NCBI GenBank assembly: GCA_020049615.1 | Contig: JAIFKN010000088.1 | Location: forward strand, 4,238 to 53,417 | Direction of reading: 5' to 3' | DNA from: a bacterium | Lineage (GTDB): Bacteria; Planctomycetota; UBA11346 | DNA length: 49,180 nt | Part shown: piece after piece, positions 1 through 7,960 of the stretch | Layout of the letters: every line of letters begins with the position of its first letter | Position numbering within the stretch: position 1 is the first letter of the stretch | Translations under genes and position numbers: made by a program | The notes under the pieces: model-generated | Database searches by the model: none | The model's input: only the letters and a program-made list of their open reading frames with translations | What the model was told of the DNA's origin: nothing

Positions 1-848
1 AAGACGGGGCGGCCGGCGAGCGGGGTGATCTCGCCCCAGCAGAACGTCAGCACGCTGCCGGGACCGGGACGCGGCAGCTCCGGCAGCAGGCCGCCGAGGC
101 CGGCGCAGGCGCAGACCAGGGCGTCGGGCACGGCGCAGAACGCCGCCACCTGGGCGGGGATGGTGCCGCGGGGGGCGGCGCGCAGGACCAGCCGGCCGTC
201 GGCGGGCAGGTCGGAGCCGCAGACGAGGGCGTCGCCGTCGGGTGAGAGGTGCAGGGTGCGGCCGTCGCGGTCGGCGACGGTCACCGATTCGCGGTCGCCA
301 GGTGCGACGCCGTTGACCCGCTGCCAGACTGCGAAGACCTCGGCCGCCGGCCGCCAGATGTCATCGGCCACGCGCAGCCGGCGGATGCGCCGCGGGCCGT
401 CGGCCTCGGCCTCGACCAGCGGCCCGGCGATGCCGTGCACGACCAGGGTTTCGGCCCGCCAATCGCCCGCCGTCAGCAGGAGGACCTCGACCTCGCCACC
501 GCCGAGCGAGGCGCCGGACTCCCCCGCCTGGCCGGCCGCGTCGAGCCGGCAGGACCCGCCGCCGATCACCGGCAGGCCGGGATGCAGTGCGTGCAGGGCG
601 GCCAGCACCGGCTCGACGCCACGGGCGCGGGTGGCGAGGACGATGGCGGCCCGGACGCGGCTGCTGCGCAGCCGCTCGACGACCTCGGCCGGGGTGCCGG
701 AGTGCACCTCGCCCTCGGCCGGGAAGGCCGTCGAGCCGGGCGTGCCGAGCGGAATGATGGCGTCCGCGACGGCGAGGCCATGCACCGCCATGCCGATCCC
801 GCCGCCGGCCGGCGGGATCGTCCCGGGCGTCCAGAAGAGCGCGCCCAT
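1..848 (-). CDS. FIST-domain-like protein, C-terminus beyond left edge
   Basis: The frame stays open from an ATG at 848 to the left edge (282 visible codons), so the C-terminus is missing. The N-terminal half contains an alternating hydrophobic stretch ending in PVIGGGSC (about residues 87-94), which resembles the FIST_N pattern. Near the left edge come an ALVCACAGLGG segment and a FCWGEITPLAG segment, which resemble the Cys-rich and GEI motifs of FIST_C. FIST proteins are thought to be small-ligand sensors; that role is family knowledge and the assignment rests on motif memory only. The start lies 5 nt after the stop of the isomerase-like gene, and GGAAGAAGGG just upstream can act as ribosome site, so the two genes are probably one transcript. 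No membrane segment is visible. Confidence 0.5.
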   Translation of the reverse strand, partial: MGALFWTPGTIPPAGGGIGMAVHGLAVADAIIPLGTPGSTAFPAEGEVHSGTPAEVVERLRSSRVRAAIVLATRARGVEPVLAALHALHPGLPVIGGGSCRLDAAGQAGESGASLGGGEVEVLLLTAGDWRAETLVVHGIAGPLVEAEADGPRRIRRLRVADDIWRPAAEVFAVWQRVNGVAPGDRESVTVADRDGRTLHLSPDGDALVCGSDLPADGRLVLRAAPRGTIPAQVAAFCAVPDALVCACAGLGGLLPELPRPGPGSVLTFCWGEITPLAGRPV

Positions 849-853
849 GTGGC

Positions 854-2710
854 TCAGCCCTTCTTCCAGCGCAGCTGGACGACGGTGTTCTGGCCGCCGC
901 CGGTGAAGGCGTTGACGATCTCGTAGGGTCCGAAACCGGCCGGGATGACCACCGACTGGAACAGCTCGATGTCGGTGCAGCGCCGCGGATCCAGCTTCGA
1001 GCGCACGATCACCCGCTCACCGACCGTCAGGGTGAGGATGTGCATGAAGCGGCCCTGGGTGTCGTTGTCGGCGCGCTTGGTGAAGTGGAACCGCTCGATC
1101 TCGAAGGGCATCGGCCCGTAGCTGGAGTAGCGGTCGCAGGTGAAATCCTTGCTCCACTTCACCACCTCTGGCTTGGCGCGCAGGACCTTCTTCACCCACT
1201 CCTCGCGGCGCGCCTGATCCATGTCGAAGCCGTGGTCGAGGTGCATCTTCACCGGCTTGCCGGTCATGGTCTTGGTGGTGTCGTCCCACGACGGGCGGCA
1301 GAAGTCGTAGGTGAAGAACGAGTATTCGGTGCCGGCCTGGCTGGGCACGGTGTCCATCTCCAGCACCGTCTGGTTGCCGCCGTGGCCGTGCGTGGTGCCG
1401 GGCGGGATCAGGAACAGGTCGCCGACCACGGTCTTATGGTTGGCTATGTAGTCCTTCCAGTCGGCGATCGGCTTGCCGGTGCGCTCGGACTCCTTGCAGG
1501 CGCGTTCCCACGCCTCGATGTCGGTGTCCTCCTTGAAGCCCATCCAGGTGTTGGCGCCCTCGTAGGCCTCGCAGATGTAGTAGGTCTCGTAGCGGCCGAG
1601 CAGTTCGTTGAACTTGCGCTTGTTGTAAAGCGACGACGGGTGGTTGTGGATCGGCATCGAGATGCGCTCGGCCGGCTGGGCCTCGGGGAAGTAGCCGTCG
1701 TCGAGCCACACGTCCATCGGGAACATGCCGGGCAGCTCCTGGTGGATGGCGCTGCCGACGAACTCGGTGGGGAACTGCAGCAGGTTGACGGTGGGCAGGT
1801 GCAGCGGCGCCTCGCGGCCGACGTCGAGCAGCATCGACAGCTCGGGTCCAGCCAGCTCGTTCCAGGCGTTGCAGCCCAGGCCCGGCACGTCGAAGAGGTC
1901 CTTGTAGCGGTAGGCGCCCCAGGGCCCTGGCTGGAAGATCTTGATCTCCTTGATCGGGTTCTTCACCGCCTCGCGCATGATCGTGTCATAGGCGGCGCGC
2001 GGCACCGCCTTGAGCTGGGCGGTCGAGACCGCCTCGACATACATGTCCATGCGCGGCAGCAGCAGCTCCTTCTGCCGCCACAGCAGGTAGAAGTCGCAGT
2101 AGTAGTATTCCTTCCAGCCGTAGTCCTTGCGCGGCGCGGTCTCGCCGAAGCCGGTCAGCTTGCCGTCCCACATCTGCCACAGCAGTTCCTGCAGGGTCTT
2201 GTCGGCGTAGCCGCGCCAGTCGAAGGCCGCGTCGAGGGCCTGCGGGTTGGCGCCATTGCCGTAGACCAGCACCGCGCCCTGCGCCCGCTCGCCGCGCAGG
2301 GCGTTGAGGCGCTGGCCGAGGGCCTGGACCTTGGCCGCATCCTGCAGGCAGCCGACGGTGCCGTCCGCGTTGACCCAGCCGAAGCCGGGATCGCCGGTGA
2401 GGGTGTAGCGCGCCTTGTAGGCCTGCATCTCGGCCGGGGCCTTGAACAGGTTGGTGACATCGACCAGTTCGAGGGCGAAGCCGGCGCGCCTGGCGGCATC
2501 AGCCAACAGGGCGACGAGGGCGGCCCAGTCGACGCCGTACCAGCCGTCGAGGCTGGCGGCGATGCGCCGGCCGGCGGACGCCGAGCGCTGCTGCAGCGCG
2601 GCGACGATGGCGTCGGCGGCCGGCTGCGGACCGATGGCGATGGTCGCGGCGACCTCGCTCGCGACGGGGATGCGGTTGATGGCGTTGCGGCGGTCTTCGT
2701 ACAGCGGCAT
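854..2710 (-). CDS. Phosphomannose isomerase-like cupin enzyme, long form
   Basis: 618 residues, about twice the length of a classical class I mannose-6-phosphate isomerase. The C-terminal two-thirds looks like a cupin sugar isomerase: IPPGTTHGHGGNQTVLEMD supplies His/Glu metal-ligand candidates, and MPIHNHPSSLYNKRKFNELL lies earlier. The N-terminal ~190 residues (VLVYGNGANPQ, FDWRGYADKT) have an alpha/beta look but no motif I can name. Large proteins of this kind occur in Planctomycetes and Lentisphaerae; sugar-phosphate isomerisation is the best guess and the substrate is unknown. The start is supported by AGGAG 8 nt upstream. It is divergent, by 81 bp, from an AraC regulator at 2792, which probably controls it, and the FIST-like gene follows 5 nt downstream. 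Confidence 0.7.
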   Translation of the reverse strand: MPLYEDRRNAINRIPVASEVAATIAIGPQPAADAIVAALQQRSASAGRRIAASLDGWYGVDWAALVALLADAARRAGFALELVDVTNLFKAPAEMQAYKARYTLTGDPGFGWVNADGTVGCLQDAAKVQALGQRLNALRGERAQGAVLVYGNGANPQALDAAFDWRGYADKTLQELLWQMWDGKLTGFGETAPRKDYGWKEYYYCDFYLLWRQKELLLPRMDMYVEAVSTAQLKAVPRAAYDTIMREAVKNPIKEIKIFQPGPWGAYRYKDLFDVPGLGCNAWNELAGPELSMLLDVGREAPLHLPTVNLLQFPTEFVGSAIHQELPGMFPMDVWLDDGYFPEAQPAERISMPIHNHPSSLYNKRKFNELLGRYETYYICEAYEGANTWMGFKEDTDIEAWERACKESERTGKPIADWKDYIANHKTVVGDLFLIPPGTTHGHGGNQTVLEMDTVPSQAGTEYSFFTYDFCRPSWDDTTKTMTGKPVKMHLDHGFDMDQARREEWVKKVLRAKPEVVKWSKDFTCDRYSSYGPMPFEIERFHFTKRADNDTQGRFMHILTLTVGERVIVRSKLDPRRCTDIELFQSVVIPAGFGPYEIVNAFTGGGQNTVVQLRWKKG

Positions 2711-2791
2711 GAGGTGCTCCTGGGCGCATCATGCCCGGCCGGGCCGGCCCCGGACATGGCGGCGCGGGTCATAGCGCATATCTTTCCGTGC

Positions 2792-3622
2792 ATGATCCGC
2801 AGCGGCAGCCATCGCGTCGTGCGTCCTGACGGCCACCCCCTGGCTGGCGTCGCCGCGCGCATCGAAGCTGGCCACGAAACCACCTCGCCCGGCCATCCCT
2901 TCCCGCGCCGCACCATCGCCGACCTGACCGTGATCTGGACCGAGGCCGGCGCCGCCACCGCCGAGGTCAACGGCGTCGCTGTGGTCCACCGGCCCGGCAC
3001 GCTGCTGGCCTGCGCCCCGGGCTTCGCCCTCGACGAGCGCGGGGATGGGACCCGGCCGTGGACGGCGGCCTGGCTGATGCTCGACGGTGGCTGGTCGGAA
3101 CCGCTCGGCCGGGCCCTGGCAGCGCGACCGGGCGGCCTGCTGTGCAGCACGCCGGCGCCACGACGCTGGCTGGCCTTGGCGCGCACCGCCCAGAGCGCCG
3201 CCCTCGCCCGCCCGGAGGGTTGGGAATGGACGTTGGCCGCAGTGCTGGCGGAGCTGCTCGGCGCGCTGACCGCGGCCTGCGGCCCGGCGGCGGCCGGACG
3301 TGGTCTTCCCGCCCGCATCGCCGCCCTGGTCGAGCGTGCCCCCGAGCGGGACTGGGGCCTCGACAACCTCGCCCGCGCCCTGGGCATGAGCCGCAGCGCC
3401 CTCGCGCACCGCTTCCCGGCCGAGGCTAGCACGACGGTCGCCTCCTTCGTCCGTCGCCGCCGCTGCGAACTGGCCCAGGGGCTGCTCGCCGCCGGCGTGC
3501 CGGTGGCAGAGACGGCCGAGCGCCTCGGCTTCGCCAACCCCTTCCACTTCTCGCGCTGCTACCGCGCGGTGATGGGAGCGCCGCCCTCGCGCTGCCGCGA
3601 CGAGTCGAGCCGGCTGCGCTGA
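2792..3622 (+). CDS. AraC-family transcriptional regulator
   Basis: 276 residues from the ATG at 2792. The C-terminal ~100 residues form the AraC double helix-turn-helix: GLDNLARALGMSRSALAHRF is the first HTH and VAETAERLGFANPFHFSRCY the second, followed by the usual GAPPSRCR ending. The N-terminal ~150 residues look like a degenerate cupin sensor (RPGTLLACAPGFALDERG) in which the ligand cannot be told. It lies head-to-head with the isomerase-like gene, so it probably regulates that gene in response to a sugar. The same frame stays open far upstream, but that part is antisense to the isomerase gene and is not coding. I see no strong ribosome site, so the start is less certain than the gene. 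Confidence 0.88.
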   Translation: MIRSGSHRVVRPDGHPLAGVAARIEAGHETTSPGHPFPRRTIADLTVIWTEAGAATAEVNGVAVVHRPGTLLACAPGFALDERGDGTRPWTAAWLMLDGGWSEPLGRALAARPGGLLCSTPAPRRWLALARTAQSAALARPEGWEWTLAAVLAELLGALTAACGPAAAGRGLPARIAALVERAPERDWGLDNLARALGMSRSALAHRFPAEASTTVASFVRRRRCELAQGLLAAGVPVAETAERLGFANPFHFSRCYRAVMGAPPSRCRDESSRLR

Positions 3623-3643
3623 CGGCAGCTGCTCGGGCTCGCG

Positions 3644-3928
3644 TCAGGCCGTCCGCGGCAGGAGCGGCGTAGGATCGCTCATGGCGATGACCGGAGGCAG
3701 GTCGGCGTTGAAGCGGGCGATGTCAGCGGGATCGAGGATGAAGCCCTGCCTGGGACGATGGGCCCGGGTGTCCATGCCATGGCCGGCGGTGTTGTGGATG
3801 TCGATGAAGAAGGAGCCGTACCCGATGCTGTCCGGCCATTCCCGCTCGGCCATCGGGCGGAACCGTGAAGACTGATCAAAGAGGGCTTGCTGGCCGGCGG
3901 GGAATCCCCGCCGGCCTCGACCCATCAA
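3644..3928 (-). pseudogene. Remnant resembling an FAD-dependent oxidoreductase segment
   Basis: A short minus-strand frame encodes REWPDSIGYGSFFIDIHNTA and then GHGMDTRAHRPRQGF. This resembles the interior of PF12831-type FAD oxidoreductases (compare FPDAIANGTYRVDIHYPQGG in the intact gene at 18168-19517). The FAD-binding N-terminus and the expected QIPYR region are absent, and what follows (ILDPADIARFNADLPPV) does not fit the family. There is no convincing ribosome site upstream of 3928. I read it as a decayed fragment, possibly joined to foreign sequence; a small expressed protein cannot be excluded. Confidence 0.35.
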
Positions 3929-4020
3929 TCATCAATCTACCTATGCCAACTCGGACTATGGGATCAGTTATGGGATCAGAGCCGCTTTTTAGCACTCCAC
4001 CCGACTCGATCCAAGCCTCC

Positions 4021-4057
4021 AGAAAAGGTATAACCCCCGGCTTTCACCGGGGGTTAT
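4021..4057 (-). terminator. Rho-independent terminator downstream of tRNA-Gly
   Basis: Perfect 11-bp stem (4030-4040 paired with 4047-4057) with a 6-nt loop. On the minus strand it is followed by ACCTTTTCT. It lies directly after the 3' end of the tRNA gene transcribed in the same direction. Confidence 0.8.
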
Positions 4058-4061
4058 CACT

Positions 4062-4138
4062 TGGAGCGGGCGATGAGACTCGAACTCACGACCTACAGCA
4101 TGGCAAGCTGTCGCTCTAGCCAACTGAGCTACGCCCGC
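4062..4138 (-). tRNA. tRNA-Gly (anticodon GCC)
   Basis: Complete cloverleaf on the minus strand. The acceptor stem GCGGGCG pairs with CGCCCGC, the D-arm is GCTC..GAGC, the anticodon stem ACAGC/GCTGT encloses the loop TTGCCAT with anticodon GCC, and the T-arm contains TTCGAGT. The discriminator base is T and CCA is encoded (complement of 4062-4064). It reads glycine GGC/GGT codons. A strong intrinsic terminator follows at once, so it is probably a single-gene transcript or the last gene of one. Confidence 0.96.
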
Positions 4139-4184
4139 ATCCGGCGTTCTTGTGGGGAAGGAGTGTCTGATAAAAGGGAAGGTG

Positions 4185-5168
4185 TCAACCCCCCTGCTCC
4201 CCGGCGAGCAGGCGGGCAGCGTCGATCGCGCCGTAGGTGAAGATGATGTCTGCTCCGGCCCGGCGCAGCGACAGGAGGCTCTCCATCAGACAGCGCCCGT
4301 AGTCGATCCAGCCGTTGGCGGCCGCGGCCCTCAGCATCGCGTATTCGCCGCTGACGTGGTACGCTGCGACCGGCAAGGCGGTCTGGGCACGCACCCGGGC
4401 GATGACATCGAGGTAGGGCAGGCCGGGCTTGACCATCAGCCAGTCGGCTCCCTCCGACACGTCGAGGGCGACCTCGCGCGCCGCCTCGCGTGCATTGGCC
4501 GGATCCATCTGGTAGGTCTTCTTGTCACCGCTGCGCGGGGCGCTGTCGAGCGCGTCGCGGAACGGGCCGTAAAAGGCGGATGCGTACTTCACGCAATAGC
4601 TGCAGATGGCGACATCAGCGAAGCCGGCGGCATCGAGCGCGCTCCGCACGGCGGCGATCCGTCCGTCCATCATGTCGCTCGGCGCAACCACGTCGGCTCC
4701 AGCGCGAGCCTGGGCCACCGCCATGGCGGCGAGGATCGGGAGGGTCTCATCGTTGACGATCTGGCCATCGCGCAGCAGGCCGTCGTGGCCGTCGCTGCTG
4801 TATGGATCCATCGCCACGTCGGTGATCACCACCAGGCCGGGCAGCGCGGCCTTCAAGGCTCGCACCGTGCGCGGCAGCAGGCCATCGGGATCGGTCGAAG
4901 CACTGGCCGAGGGATCCTTGGCGGTCTCGGGCAGGGCCGGGAACAGAGCGACGGCGGGTATTCCGAGGCCGTGCGCCTCTCTGGCCGTGGCGACGATGTC
5001 CGCAAGGCCCTGCCGGCTGCAGCCGGGCATCGAGGCGATGGGCAGCGCCTCGGCGGCCTCGTGGACGAACAGGGGCAGGACGAGATGGGACGCAGAGACT
5101 GATGTCTCGCGGACCAGAACCCGCATGCCGGCGGACCTGCGGTTACGACGCGGACGACCCGTGATCAT
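4185..5168 (-). CDS. hemB: Porphobilinogen synthase (delta-aminolevulinate dehydratase)
   Basis: 327 residues, normal length. It condenses two 5-aminolevulinate molecules to porphobilinogen in tetrapyrrole synthesis, in the cytoplasm. The two Schiff-base lysines are visible: K194 in YCVKYASAFYGPFRDAL and K247 in WLMVKPGLPYLDVI. Where zinc-type enzymes carry a Cys triad, this one reads TDVAMDPYSSDGHDG (about residues 116-130), so it should be of the Mg-dependent, zinc-independent type. Its ATG overlaps the stop of the upstream S41 protease gene (ATGA, 4 bp), implying translational coupling to an unrelated protease. The stop lies 46 bp before the tRNA-Gly gene on the same strand. Confidence 0.96.
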   Translation of the reverse strand: MITGRPRRNRRSAGMRVLVRETSVSASHLVLPLFVHEAAEALPIASMPGCSRQGLADIVATAREAHGLGIPAVALFPALPETAKDPSASASTDPDGLLPRTVRALKAALPGLVVITDVAMDPYSSDGHDGLLRDGQIVNDETLPILAAMAVAQARAGADVVAPSDMMDGRIAAVRSALDAAGFADVAICSYCVKYASAFYGPFRDALDSAPRSGDKKTYQMDPANAREAAREVALDVSEGADWLMVKPGLPYLDVIARVRAQTALPVAAYHVSGEYAMLRAAAANGWIDYGRCLMESLLSLRRAGADIIFTYGAIDAARLLAGEQGG

Positions 5169-7948
5169 GGGGTCGGTGCTGGTACCTGGTCCGCTGGCTT
5201 GGCCGCGATCGGCGCATCAGGTCCCCACAGCCGAACCACACGATCGCTGACCACGCCATCGCTGTCCCGCACCAGGAGACGCAGCAGGTTGAGCCCAGGT
5301 GTCAGGACGACGCGCGGCGTGTAACTCCAGCTTCCCTTGGCATCCGGGCCGTCCAGGGCGCTGGCCACCTGCGAATCGATCTTGTCCTCGCCCTGGAACA
5401 GCGCGACGAGATCCAACGGTGCGATGGTCGAGTCATCAGCCGCATCCGTGATACCGAAGGACAGCCTGGCACGCCCAGCTTCGACCAGAGCCTCACCGAC
5501 CGCGATGCTGGGCATGATCAGGCGGCGGGCCTTCAGCGGCTGGTCGATGGGGATCTCGATGCCAGCGCGTATGCTGGCGCGGAAACGAGCGTCGACGCCA
5601 TCGGGCAGCACCTCGACGGCGGCGATGGTGAGTTTGATGCGATCAGCGGTCAGCGGCACGGGTTGGCCAGCACGCTTGACCTCCTTGCGCACGGTGAGCG
5701 GGAAGCTGAGGCTGCGCGAACCGCCCGGCGCGATCGGAGTGTCAATCTTCAGCCGGCTGGCGCCAAGCGAGACATAGGGGTCGTTGTCCTTCTCGACCCA
5801 CACCGCTCCTGCCTCGAGCGGACCGTCACCCTGGTTGAACACCTCGACCACCAGGTCTGCATGCTCCTCGGGAGCGAGTCTGCCATCCCCACCATCCTCG
5901 ACCACCTTCCAGGCCAGTCCGAGATGCGGTGACGGTCTGGGCACGATGCGCAGCGAGACCGGGCATGAGGCGATCGCCTGCCTGCCGCCATCCTGGTGCA
6001 ATTCGACCGTGAAGCGTTCCTCGCCACCCAGCAACCGGGGCGGGATGTGGAAGTGCATCAGTCCAGTTGCCGAACCGCCGGCCGGTACGGCGCCGATGAC
6101 GAACTCTTCCTCCCAGAACGGCGACAGCGGATCAGCTCGGATGATGGCGAATAGGCGACCGATCTCGGTGGTTCCAGAGTTGGCCACCTGCACCGACAAG
6201 GCGACGGTCTCGCCGGCGGTGACGCTCTGCGGCCCCGCCCAGGTCAGCGCCAAAGTACCGCTGGTGGGAGCGCCGGCTGGCCCCCACACAACCGGTTTGG
6301 GCAGGCGTCCAAGAGCCCCGGCCAGGGCGGCGGATTCGACTTCGGCGCGGGCGGCCAGCGGGGCGGCAAGGCGCTCGAGCAGGAATGGGCGCAACTTCTC
6401 GTCGGCCAGGGCCTTGTCGGCTGCTGCTGCCCAATCCTCGGCCGCGCACGCAGCCTTGAGCAGGTCGATGACCACCTGGCTCTGGCGGTCGGGCCGGAAC
6501 TCACGGGCCGAGATGGTGTGCACGCGGCGTGCTTCACGGTCGAGCCAGGGATCGAGCCAGGCCAGTTCGGCGATCGGCTGACGGTCGTAGTTCCTGCGGC
6601 TGCCGAGGGCGAATTCGTTGTCGCGCTCGCGCTCGGTCGACATGTCGCGCAGATCGACGGTGCCGTCCTCGCGCACGCCATGGCGCACCAGCAGCAGATC
6701 GGGGGACACGCCGACGTCCTGGATGGATGCTCCACCCGGCAGGAGGTACTCCTGGATGGTCAGCTTGAGCCTGCTGCCGTCGCGCAATTCACGGATGTTC
6801 TGCACCGAACCCTTGCCGAAGCTCGCCTCGCCGGCGATCACGGCGCGCTCGTTGAGCTGGAGGGCGCCGGAGACGATCTCGGCTGCGCTGGCGGTGCCAG
6901 GCGAGGTCAGGACGACCATCGGGGCGGTGACGAAGCGGCGAGCACGGTTGATGGTGACGTCCTCCTTGCCGTCGACCGTGGTGGTGCGCACCACCTCCTG
7001 GCCGCGGGCGAGGAAGAAGCCGCCGATCAGCTTGGCCTGATCGAGCAGGCCACCGCCGTTGAAGCGCAGGTCGAGGACCAGCGCCTGCACGGGGCCGTCG
7101 CGCTCGATCTCGCGCAGGGCGACGAAGAGGTCGTGGGCGGTGTTGGCATTGAAGTCGTCCATGCGGACGTAGCCGACCGGCCCATCGCGGTGCTGGCGGA
7201 TGGTGATGACCTTGACCAGATCGCGGACGATGGGCAATTCGATGGCCGTCTTGACCTCCTTGCGCTCGAGGGTCAGGTTGACCGTCGTGCCCTTGGGGCC
7301 TTTGATGCGGCGCACCGCCTGGTCGAGGGTCAATCCGGCTGTCTTCTCGCCATCCACCGCGAGGATGACGTCGCCGTCCTCCACGCCGGCGCGCTCGGCC
7401 GGCAGGCCGGGCATGACGCGCTGGATGGAAATCAGCCCCTCCTCCTGGTTCAGGAAGGCGCCGATGCCGTAGAACTGACCCTGGATGTTGTCTTCAGACC
7501 ACTCGCGTGCCGCTTCCGGCGGCCACAGCACGGTGTGCGGATCGAGGACCGACAACGCCCCGTTGACCTGGCTGTAGGCGAGTTCGCGCAGGCGGTCGGC
7601 CCTGCCGTCGAAGCCGGCTTCGACAGCGAGGCGAATCGATTCGACCAGGCGCATGGCCGAAGCCAGGTCTCCCGGGTCGGCAGCCGGCACGGTCGAGCGC
7701 TTGCCGCGCAGGTTGAGCACGATCCGCCCGTCGGCCCACAGGGTGTCGATGCCGATTTCAGAGCGCTCCAACTGGCGCAGAGCGCGCTCGACCATCAACC
7801 GAGGGCGGAACCGGGCAGGATCGTAATAGTGCTGCGCCAGCACCGCGCCAACCGACGGAGCCATGTCCGGAAAGGGCAGCGGGTCAGGCGACTCGCCGGC
7901 AAGCAGCAGTGGCAGAATGGCCAGGGCGAGGGCGGTACGGGTCAGCAC
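5165..7948 (-). CDS. S41 carboxy-terminal processing-type protease with long C-terminal extension
   Basis: 927 residues; ordinary Ctp proteases have 400-500. Order: an N-terminal hydrophobic signal (about residues 3-17); a PDZ domain at about 155-240 (FYGIGAFLNQEEGLISIQRV, then AGVEDGDVILAVDG); the S41 core at about 255-425 with the catalytic Ser354 in SPGTASAAEIVSGAL and Lys379 in ASFGKGSVQ; then some 450 residues containing at least two Ig-like or beta-sandwich stretches (around 565-665 and 680-780). The layout recalls the long myxobacterial MXAN_5808-type S41 peptidases. It should act outside the cytoplasmic membrane on protein C-termini; substrates are unknown. The gene overlaps hemB by 4 bp and follows the phosphatase gene after 12 bp. 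Confidence 0.88.
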   Translation of the reverse strand: MLTRTALALAILPLLLAGESPDPLPFPDMAPSVGAVLAQHYYDPARFRPRLMVERALRQLERSEIGIDTLWADGRIVLNLRGKRSTVPAADPGDLASAMRLVESIRLAVEAGFDGRADRLRELAYSQVNGALSVLDPHTVLWPPEAAREWSEDNIQGQFYGIGAFLNQEEGLISIQRVMPGLPAERAGVEDGDVILAVDGEKTAGLTLDQAVRRIKGPKGTTVNLTLERKEVKTAIELPIVRDLVKVITIRQHRDGPVGYVRMDDFNANTAHDLFVALREIERDGPVQALVLDLRFNGGGLLDQAKLIGGFFLARGQEVVRTTTVDGKEDVTINRARRFVTAPMVVLTSPGTASAAEIVSGALQLNERAVIAGEASFGKGSVQNIRELRDGSRLKLTIQEYLLPGGASIQDVGVSPDLLLVRHGVREDGTVDLRDMSTERERDNEFALGSRRNYDRQPIAELAWLDPWLDREARRVHTISAREFRPDRQSQVVIDLLKAACAAEDWAAAADKALADEKLRPFLLERLAAPLAARAEVESAALAGALGRLPKPVVWGPAGAPTSGTLALTWAGPQSVTAGETVALSVQVANSGTTEIGRLFAIIRADPLSPFWEEEFVIGAVPAGGSATGLMHFHIPPRLLGGEERFTVELHQDGGRQAIASCPVSLRIVPRPSPHLGLAWKVVEDGGDGRLAPEEHADLVVEVFNQGDGPLEAGAVWVEKDNDPYVSLGASRLKIDTPIAPGGSRSLSFPLTVRKEVKRAGQPVPLTADRIKLTIAAVEVLPDGVDARFRASIRAGIEIPIDQPLKARRLIMPSIAVGEALVEAGRARLSFGITDAADDSTIAPLDLVALFQGEDKIDSQVASALDGPDAKGSWSYTPRVVLTPGLNLLRLLVRDSDGVVSDRVVRLWGPDAPIAAKPADQVPAPTP

Positions 7949-7960
7949 GATCGGTGGATC

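Noticed and set aside
1040..2791. Long plus-strand open frame preceding the first AraC gene
   Set aside because: Antisense to the isomerase-like gene; the AraC protein proper begins at 2792.
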